DNA from: Sphingobium psychrophilum
Lineage (GTDB): Bacteria > Pseudomonadota > Alphaproteobacteria > Sphingomonadales > Sphingomonadaceae
Direction: 5' to 3'
DNA length: 64,000 bases
NCBI RefSeq assembly: GCF_012927105.1
Contig: NZ_JABBFV010000001.1
Span: 618,413 to 682,412 of the forward strand
Shown here piece after piece: positions 58,036-64,000 of the stretch; position 1 is the stretch's first letter; every line of letters starts with the position of its first letter. The notes below the pieces were generated by a model. It was not told where the DNA came from, made no database searches, and saw only the letters and a list, made by a program, of their open reading frames with translations. A program made the position numbers and the translations under genes.

Positions 58036-59445
58036 TTGCCCTTCCATGAAATGTTTGAGCCGGATGGTTCGATACGCCCCTGTTATGACGAAGTGCAGAA
58101 ATGGGTGGAGCGAACGGGCATTGCCGGACTCAATCGCCGCATGGATGAGGCCGAGGCCATCTTCCGCCGCATCGGCATCACCTTCGCCGTTTATGGCGAG
58201 GGCGGCGATCCCGAACGGCTGATCCCCTTCGACCTGCTGCCGCGCATCTTCACCGCCAACGAATGGCGCGTGCTGGACAAGGGCATCCGCCAGCGGGCGC
58301 GGGCGTTGAACGCCTTCCTGCACGATGTCTATCATCGCGGCGAAATCGTGAAGGCCGGCATCATGCCCGCCGACATCATCTACAAGAACAGCGCCTATCT
58401 GGCGGAAATGGCCGACTTCACCCCGCCGGGGAAGGTGTACAGCCATATCGTGGGCATCGACATCGTGCGCACTGGCCCTGGCAGTTTCGAAGTACTCGAG
58501 GATAATTGCCGCACCCCCTCGGGCGTGTCCTACATGCTCGAAAATCGCGAAATCATGACGCGCATGTTCCCCGAACTGTTCGCGCAGGGGATCGTGGCGC
58601 CGGTGGACGATTATCCCGCCGAACTGCTCAAAAGCCTTAAAGAAGTCGCACCCCCGGCGTGCAAGGGCGATCCGGTCGTGGTCGTGCTGACCCCCGGCTC
58701 GCTCAACAGCGCTTATTATGAGCACAGCTTCCTGGCCGACCTGATGGGCGTCGAACTGGTGGAGCCGGCGGACCTGTTCGTCGACGAAGACCGGGTGTGG
58801 ATGAAGACCACGCTGGGGCCAAAGGCGGTGGACGTCATCTATCGCCGCATCGACGACGAATATCTCGATCCCTTGGTGTTCCGCCCCGACAGTCTGCTGG
58901 GCGTGCCGGGCATCTTCAACGTCTATCGCAACGGCGGCGTCACGCTGGCGTCGGCGCCGGGCGCGGGGATCGCAGACGACAAGGCGGTCTATATCTACGT
59001 GCCGGAGATGATCCGATTCTATCTGGGCGAAAAGCCGATCCTCGACAATATCCAGACCTGGCAGTGCGGCAAGCCCGACGAGATGGCCTATGTGCTGGAA
59101 AATCTGCACGAACTGGTGGGCAAGGAAGTCCATGGATCGGGCGGCTATGGCATGTTGATCGGCCCCAAATCGACCAAGGACGAAGTCGCCGCCTATGCCG
59201 CGCGGATCAGGGCCAATCCGGGCGAATTCATCGCCCAGCCCACGCTCGACCTGTCCACCGTGCCGACGCTCGGCCCCGCGGCGGTGGTCGGCCGCCACGC
59301 CGATTTCCGCCCCTATTGCCTGGTCGGCAAGCAGATCCGCCTGGTCCCCGGCGGCCTGACCCGCGTTGCTCTGACCGAAGGGTCGCTGGTGGTGAACTCC
59401 AGCCAGGGCGGCGGGGTCAAGGATACCTGGGTGTTGCAGGATTGA
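58036..59445 (+). CDS. Circularly permuted ATP-grasp protein (DUF404/DUF407)
   Basis: A 469-residue protein of the circularly permuted ATP-grasp type 2 family. It has FEVLEDNCRTPSGVSYMLENR, VVVLTPGSLNSAYYEHSFLAD, and KEVHGSGGYGMLIGPKST. These are thought to form a peptide or amide bond. A TTG start at 58036 has GGGAGG nine bases upstream and gives the family N-terminus PFHEMF; an in-frame ATG at 58051 is less likely. It is the first gene of the alpha-E / transglutaminase / Anbu unit. Confidence 0.88.
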   Translation: MPFHEMFEPDGSIRPCYDEVQKWVERTGIAGLNRRMDEAEAIFRRIGITFAVYGEGGDPERLIPFDLLPRIFTANEWRVLDKGIRQRARALNAFLHDVYHRGEIVKAGIMPADIIYKNSAYLAEMADFTPPGKVYSHIVGIDIVRTGPGSFEVLEDNCRTPSGVSYMLENREIMTRMFPELFAQGIVAPVDDYPAELLKSLKEVAPPACKGDPVVVVLTPGSLNSAYYEHSFLADLMGVELVEPADLFVDEDRVWMKTTLGPKAVDVIYRRIDDEYLDPLVFRPDSLLGVPGIFNVYRNGGVTLASAPGAGIADDKAVYIYVPEMIRFYLGEKPILDNIQTWQCGKPDEMAYVLENLHELVGKEVHGSGGYGMLIGPKSTKDEVAAYAARIRANPGEFIAQPTLDLSTVPTLGPAAVVGRHADFRPYCLVGKQIRLVPGGLTRVALTEGSLVVNSSQGGGVKDTWVLQD

Positions 59446-59471
59446 TGATGGGACACGGACCTGCCTCTCCA

Positions 59472-59550
59472 CCGTTCGCCCTGAGCCTGTCGAAGGGCTG
59501 TTCTTTCCTTGAAGTGAAGGGCAGGGCTTCGACAGGCTCAGCCCGAACGG
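59472..59550. repeat. Inverted repeat (CCGTTCG-CCCTGAGCCTGTC type)
   Basis: CCGTTCGCCCTGAGCCTGTC pairs nearly perfectly with GACAGGCTCAGCCCGAACGG. A close copy is at 18848-18935. It lies inside the Anbu operon between the ATP-grasp and alpha-E genes. Confidence 0.88.
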
Positions 59551-59575
59551 AAAATATTCTGCGGGATTCCCACAT

Positions 59576-60508
59576 ATGCTGAGCCGGACCGCCGAAAATC
59601 TCTACTGGATGGCGCGCTATATGGAGCGGGCGGAGGCCACCGCGCGGCTGCTCACCATGGGGCAGCGCATGGCGATCCTGCCCGGCGCGCATCATCGCGA
59701 CGAATGGCGATCGGTCGTGCGCGCCACCGGGGCGGAGCATCGCTTTCCCGAAGGCACGATCGTCACCGAAAGCGACGCCGTCTCCTTCCTGATGCTGGAC
59801 GCCGACAATCCCAGTTCGATCCGATCCTGCCTGCTCAAGGCGCGGTCCAACGCCAAATCGGCCCGCACCATGTTGACGCAGGATATGTGGGAAGCGCTCA
59901 ACGACGGCTGGCGCAAGCTCGACAGCTATGATGTCGGCGAAGCGCGGCAGCAGCTTCCCGCGCTGATCGACTGGGTCAAGACCCGCGTCATGACCTTCCG
60001 CGGCGCCGCCCATTCGGGCCAGCTACGCAACGAGGGTCACGACTTCCTGCGCTGCGGCTCCGCGCTGGAGCGGGCGCAGATGACGCTGCGGCTCCTTGAC
60101 GTCAAATATTATGTCCTGCTGCCCGAAACCGAAGTGATCGGCGGCAATCGTGACCATTATCAATGGACATCGGTGCTGCACGCGCTGTCGGGCAGCCGCG
60201 CCTATCATCATGTCTATGGCGGCACCTATACGCCTTGGCAGATCACCGATTTCCTGATGCTCAACCGCATGTTCCCGCGCAGCATCGCCTATTGCTACGA
60301 CCAGCTGGCCTACCGGCTCAATCGCCTCGCCGGCTGGCATGACGCCCGCGCCGCCTGCCACGATACGGTGCAGGAAATGGTCGTCGCGCTGGAGAAGCTC
60401 GACAGCGGTGAAATCTTCCGCTTCGGTCTGCATGAAACGGTGCAGCACGGCCTGTCGATGACCAACCGGCTGGGCGGGGAAATCGCCCAGGCCTATCATT
60501 TCGGCTGA
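59576..60508 (+). CDS. Alpha-E domain protein (DUF403)
   Basis: A 310-residue all-helical protein opening MLSRTAENLYWMARYMERAE, the hallmark of alpha-E proteins, with conserved HYQWTSVLHALSGSRAY and MFPRSIAYCYDQLAYRL. Comparative work places it with ATP-grasp and transglutaminase partners in an undefined peptide-tagging or synthesis pathway. No enzyme activity is established. Confidence 0.9.
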   Translation: MLSRTAENLYWMARYMERAEATARLLTMGQRMAILPGAHHRDEWRSVVRATGAEHRFPEGTIVTESDAVSFLMLDADNPSSIRSCLLKARSNAKSARTMLTQDMWEALNDGWRKLDSYDVGEARQQLPALIDWVKTRVMTFRGAAHSGQLRNEGHDFLRCGSALERAQMTLRLLDVKYYVLLPETEVIGGNRDHYQWTSVLHALSGSRAYHHVYGGTYTPWQITDFLMLNRMFPRSIAYCYDQLAYRLNRLAGWHDARAACHDTVQEMVVALEKLDSGEIFRFGLHETVQHGLSMTNRLGGEIAQAYHFG

Positions 60509-60553
60509 TCGGGGAAGGGACGGCCGGGGCCAGGCTGGCTAAGGGGGGACTTC

Positions 60554-61426
60554 ATGAAATTGCTCGTTCGCCACCAGACCGTCTATCGCTACGCCGCCGC
60601 CGCGGGCCGCGTGGCGATGCGGCTGAAGCTGATGCCGGTCGATACGCCCGCGCAGACCGTGCTCGACTGGCAGGTCAGCATCAATGACGCGCCGCTCACC
60701 AACTTCCGCCGCAACAGCTATGGCGAGATGGAGACGATCTGGATTCGCCACGACCGGCTCGATCATGCGGTGATCGTGGCGGAGGGGCTGGTCGACACGC
60801 GCGAAAGCCATGGCGTCGTCGGTTCTCCCGATAGCCGCGTCGATCCGCGCTATTTCCTGCGCGACACGCCGCTCACGCACGCATCGGACGGCATCGCCGC
60901 CATGGCCCGCGGGGCGCCGACCGGCGAAAGCCCGCTGGCGCAGCTCCATGCGCTGTCCGCGGCGGTCAGCGACGCGGTCCAGTATCGATCCGGCGTCACC
61001 ACATCCGCCACCACAGCGGCGCAGGCCTTTGCGCTCGGCGCAGGCGTGTGCCAGGACCATGCCCAGATCTTCATCGCCGCCGCCCGCGCGATCGGCCGGC
61101 CCGCCCGCTATGTGTCGGGCTATCTGCTCGCGGGCGATGGCAGCGCGCTGCACGAAACCCACGGCTGGGCCGAAGCGCATGTGCCGGGCCTGGGCTGGAT
61201 CGGATTCGATCCCTCCAATCGCGTGTGCGTCACCGAACGCTATCTGCGCCTGGCGAGTGGCCTGGATGCCGATGACGCCGCGCCGATCCGTGGCTCCGTC
61301 ACGGTCGCGGGCGATATCTGGATTGACGCGGACGTCCGTATCGCGCAGGCGGAGGACGGCGTCGAGGAACGACAGCTGCAACGGCAGCAACAACAAAGCG
61401 TCCCGCCGCCCGAACAGACGGGTTAA
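60554..61426 (+). CDS. Transglutaminase-like cysteine peptidase
   Basis: A 290-residue protein with a beta N-terminal domain (VRHQTVYRYAAAAGRVAMRLKLMP) and a transglutaminase core. The triad is C166 in GVCQDHAQIF, the histidine of THGWAEAHV, and the aspartate of GFDPSNRV. The C-terminus ends in a Gln-rich tail (QLQRQQQQ). It follows alpha-E by 45 bases and precedes the Anbu gene by 78. Confidence 0.9.
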   Translation: MKLLVRHQTVYRYAAAAGRVAMRLKLMPVDTPAQTVLDWQVSINDAPLTNFRRNSYGEMETIWIRHDRLDHAVIVAEGLVDTRESHGVVGSPDSRVDPRYFLRDTPLTHASDGIAAMARGAPTGESPLAQLHALSAAVSDAVQYRSGVTTSATTAAQAFALGAGVCQDHAQIFIAAARAIGRPARYVSGYLLAGDGSALHETHGWAEAHVPGLGWIGFDPSNRVCVTERYLRLASGLDADDAAPIRGSVTVAGDIWIDADVRIAQAEDGVEERQLQRQQQQSVPPPEQTG

Positions 61427-61504
61427 TAGAAGCGATCGCACGTCGAATGGACATCCGCCGATTCGGCGAATCGCGACAGACAGAACATAGGGGGCCAGCG
61501 GGCC

Positions 61505-62242
61505 GTGACTTATTGTGTGGCCGTGCGCGTCGATCAGGGACTGGTCATGCTGTCCGACACCCGCACCAATGCGGGCATGGACAATATCGCGCGCTTTCGA
61601 AAGAGCTTCACCTATCATGTGCCCGGCGAGCGGGCGATCACGCTGATGTGTTCGGGCAATCTGTCGATCACCCAGGGGGTGAAGGCGACGCTGAGCAAGG
61701 CGATCAAGGAAGCCAAGCTCGCCCCCGATGTCGAAACGATCCTCAACTGCGACACCATGCACCGCGCCGCCCAGATCGTGGGCGATGCGATGCAGAAGAT
61801 GCAGCTACGCTATCGCGAAAATATCGAGATGGGCGGATCGGGTTCGGGCGCATCGATCATGATCGCGGGCCAGCGCAAGGGCGGCAAGCCGCGCCTCTAC
61901 CTCATCTATTCCGCCGGCAATTTCATCGAGGCGACCGAAGACACGCCCTTCTTCCAGATCGGCGAGCATAAATATGGCAAGCCCATCCTGGACCGCATCA
62001 TCCAGCGCGAAACCAGTCTGGAGGACGCGACCAAGGCGGTGCTGGTGTCGATGGATTCCACGCTGCGTTCCAACCTGTCGGTCGGTATGCCGCTCGACCT
62101 GACGGTCATCGCCACCGACGCCTTCGACTTCCGCGTCCGCACCCGCATCGAAGCGGATAATGAGGAATTCGCGATGATCTCCCAAAGCTGGAGCGCCGCG
62201 CTCCGCAAGGGGTTTGAGGATTTGCCCAACGTCTTGGATTGA
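61505..62242 (+). CDS. Anbu proteasome-like protease
   Basis: A 245-residue Ntn hydrolase of the Anbu (bacterial proteasome homologue) family. The GTG start at 61505 is followed at once by threonine (M-T-YCVAVR), the catalytic residue after Met removal. LSDTRTNAGMDNI and GSGSGASIMIAG are family blocks. It lies at the end of the ATP-grasp, alpha-E, transglutaminase row, matching a conserved cluster; its substrates are unknown. Confidence 0.9.
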   Translation: MTYCVAVRVDQGLVMLSDTRTNAGMDNIARFRKSFTYHVPGERAITLMCSGNLSITQGVKATLSKAIKEAKLAPDVETILNCDTMHRAAQIVGDAMQKMQLRYRENIEMGGSGSGASIMIAGQRKGGKPRLYLIYSAGNFIEATEDTPFFQIGEHKYGKPILDRIIQRETSLEDATKAVLVSMDSTLRSNLSVGMPLDLTVIATDAFDFRVRTRIEADNEEFAMISQSWSAALRKGFEDLPNVLD

Positions 62243-62462
62243 GGGGCGTGCGGCGGGTGACGGCTATGCGCCAATTCTAGCCGTTCTGGCACCACTACGA
62301 TGCTCCCAGAACCGGACATCTCTGCAACCCGCATCAGCATGAGGATAAGCAATCCTGATCACCACCGGGGTGTAGCCTACGCACTGTATATCACCGATCC
62401 CGCCCTGCGCTCACCGATATAGTTTATGCGTTGTTTACCTGGGCGTGACAAAAAAGAGCGTC

Positions 62463-63941
62463 ATGAAGATGCTTGCACCCCGTAAAATGTCTATCTCTGC
62501 AAGGGCGGCTGTCACGCTTTCGCTCGTGATCGGATTATTGTTTTTAGTTTCGGGCATGGCTGCGTATTTCGATATAAAACGCCAGGCCCTAGCCGAGGCA
62601 CTGATCCGGCTCGATGGTCAAAATAGGCAAGTGGCGGAACTTCAGGAGGGTCGGTTCACACGGCTCAGCGCAGCGCATGAACATGCTAAACAGCTATTGT
62701 TGGCAGAACTTGCTGAAGGTCCAAGCCCCGATGACGCGCGTAACCTCGACACCCTTTTTCCGCGTGATCGTCGCGGGGGGCGGCGAAGTTCGGACCTGCT
62801 GTTCGACGGTGGCCGGGCACCATTCGGTTATGTGCGTGGTGTGGGCGCCTATATCGGGACGGAACCGGATGCGAACCAACGAGCGCTCATTCTCCGTGCC
62901 ACACGGGTGGCGCACGCAGTCGGAGAGGGCATTCGCCCTGACCTAAAAAGTCTCTACTTCTTCACTCCGGACAATACGCTCATCATGTTCGCGCCGGATC
63001 GTGAGGACAAGCTCGGCTTCTACCGGAAGAAAGCTCCCGGCAATCTTGATTTTCAACAGGAAACGTTCGCAAAGATCAGCACGGCTGCGTTGAATCCATC
63101 GCGACGGACACGATGTACGCCTCTCGTGCATATCCTATACGATACATCCGGTCGAACTTGGACGACGGGCTGCATGACCCCTGTCGATTGGAACGGGCGA
63201 CACATTGGTACCTGGGGCACGAGCCTTCTGCTCAATGATTTGCTGTCGGCCGATGAGTTGAATGGGCTTCGTGCAACGGATACCGTGCTCGTATCGGCCG
63301 AAGGGATGTTGATCCGGCATCCGCGCTACACGCTTCAGAGCGAAGCGGGGGCCGAACAATTGTTGGACCTTAAGCAGACGCGCGATCCGCAGCTCCAAGC
63401 TCTGTGGCAGTTCATTCGCAGTAATGCCGGCAAGACATTTTTGGGCCATGCGCCAAGGTTGGCCGCACATGTGTCGATGCGCACGATCAAAACGCCCGGT
63501 TGGTATGTGCTCACCATCCAAAACGAGGACGTGATACAAGCAGGCGCACTGCGTGCCGTTGCGCGCGTAGCCATAACGGCATTTCTTTGCCTTTTGCTCC
63601 AAGGCATCGCTATCAGCCTGCTGATTCGACGCTATGTCGGAAGGCCGCTTGCGCGTCTGACCGAACGGACAAGAATGTTGACCCGCAGTTTCCAGCCCGA
63701 GGTCGATTTTCCCACGAGCGCGATGCCAAAGTTCGACGAAGTGGAACAACTGGGCCACGACTTCGATGACATGGCTGACAAACTCACGCGCGCACATCAC
63801 AACCTGGAACAGCAAGTCGCCCAGCGGACGGACCAGTTGCATCGCGCTAACGCTGAACTCAGCCGATTGGCCGACTGTGTAGAGGGCGGTGACAAACCAG
63901 GCCAATGGAACGCCAGCGATTTGCTGAGCGTGGCGGTTTAA
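62463..63941 (+). pseudogene. Membrane sensor truncated after HAMP (output domain missing)
   Basis: About 492 residues: transmembrane helix 1 (AAVTLSLVIGLLFLVSGMAAYF), a long periplasmic double-Cache-like domain, helix 2 (AITAFLCLLLQGIAISLLI), HAMP (RRYVGRPLARLTERTRML) and coiled coil LEQQVAQRTDQLHRANAELSRLA. A GGDEF or kinase domain normally follows such a coil. Instead the frame turns into unrelated sequence at about 63875 and stops. The junction coincides with the suspected IS end. Codon use is less GC-rich than neighbours. The start is ATG 62463 (AAGAG upstream) or GTG 62445. The 220-base gap before it holds a weak hairpin at 62283-62312 and no gene. Confidence 0.7.
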
Positions 63942-64000
63942 AAACCAGCCATCGGATAGGTTGCTCCTTTTAAGGGGGGTGGCCGGGGATGTTTGCCGTG
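63876..64000. mobile_element. Probable left end of an IS21-like insertion sequence (partial)
   Basis: Starting at about 63876, two direct repeats of GGCGGT-(3-4 bases)-AAACCAG-CCA lie 47-48 bases apart (63885-63904 and 63932-63951), as in IS21-type ends with several transposase-binding repeats. The boundary falls exactly where the sensor protein loses its family pattern. The transposase genes would lie beyond the window. Confidence 0.5.

Overview
The window reads as chromosome of a high-GC alphaproteobacterium, most likely family Sphingomonadaceae (Sphingobium, Sphingomonas or Novosphingobium type). Supporting this are the GC-rich codon use, a TonB-dependent receptor paired with a periplasmic dipeptidase, RcnB-family and DUF808 proteins, an S6 protein with an RG-rich tail, and several intergenic inverted-repeat families of the kind common in sphingomonads. 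No species assignment is possible from this window alone.

Layout. 1-3 kb: a cut-off MobA-like nucleotidyltransferase, folE overlapping a pteridine-reductase-like SDR, and an enoyl-CoA hydratase. 3-6.6 kb: a TonB receptor and an M19 dipeptidase sharing one base. 6.7-11.1 kb: valine catabolism (acyl-CoA dehydrogenase, 3-hydroxyisobutyryl-CoA hydrolase, mmsB) divergent from a LysR regulator with palindromes between. 11.2-17.1 kb: phospholipid methyltransferase-like protein, a two-gene ABC-2 exporter, MATE pump, DUF808 membrane protein and small proteins. 17.3-18.7 kb: ribosomal operon rpsF-rpsR-rplI. 19-26.7 kb: GntP-type permease, BLUF photoreceptor, RcnB protein and a four-gene MacAB-TolC-like exporter. 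26.8-32.7 kb: fatty acid synthesis (fabD, fabG, acpP, fabF) and mltG. 33-36.1 kb: membrane protein, 2H phosphoesterase, an orphan AT-richer gene and a ferredoxin reductase.

36,184-56,875 is a genomic island of about 20.7 kb. It is inserted at the 3' end of a tRNA-Met(CAT) gene, bounded by a 15-bp direct repeat of that tRNA end, and carries a tyrosine integrase next to the left repeat. It holds two AlpA/excisionase-like genes, a RelB/ParE-type toxin-antitoxin pair, a GmrSD-like DUF262 nuclease, a SIR2-like DUF4917 protein, an unusual gene pair including a degenerate nucleotidyltransferase-HEPN-transmembrane-STN fusion, a mobilisation module (traC, traD, oriT candidate, traA relaxase, DUF6118), and a type I restriction operon. 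That operon is hsdM - HepT-like HEPN toxin - MNT nucleotidyltransferase fused to HsdS - hsdR. The island is best read as an integrative mobilisable defence element, because no mating-pore genes are visible in it.

Right of the island the chromosome resumes with a lipoprotein hydrolase and the conserved ATP-grasp / alpha-E / transglutaminase / Anbu proteasome-like operon. The window ends in a sensor gene whose output domain is missing, probably cut by an IS21-like element whose repeated terminal motifs are visible at the very end.

The strongest candidates for an undescribed system are the type I restriction operon with an MNT-HEPN toxin-antitoxin module built into its specificity subunit, and the HEPN-STN membrane fusion with its Tat-signal partner.
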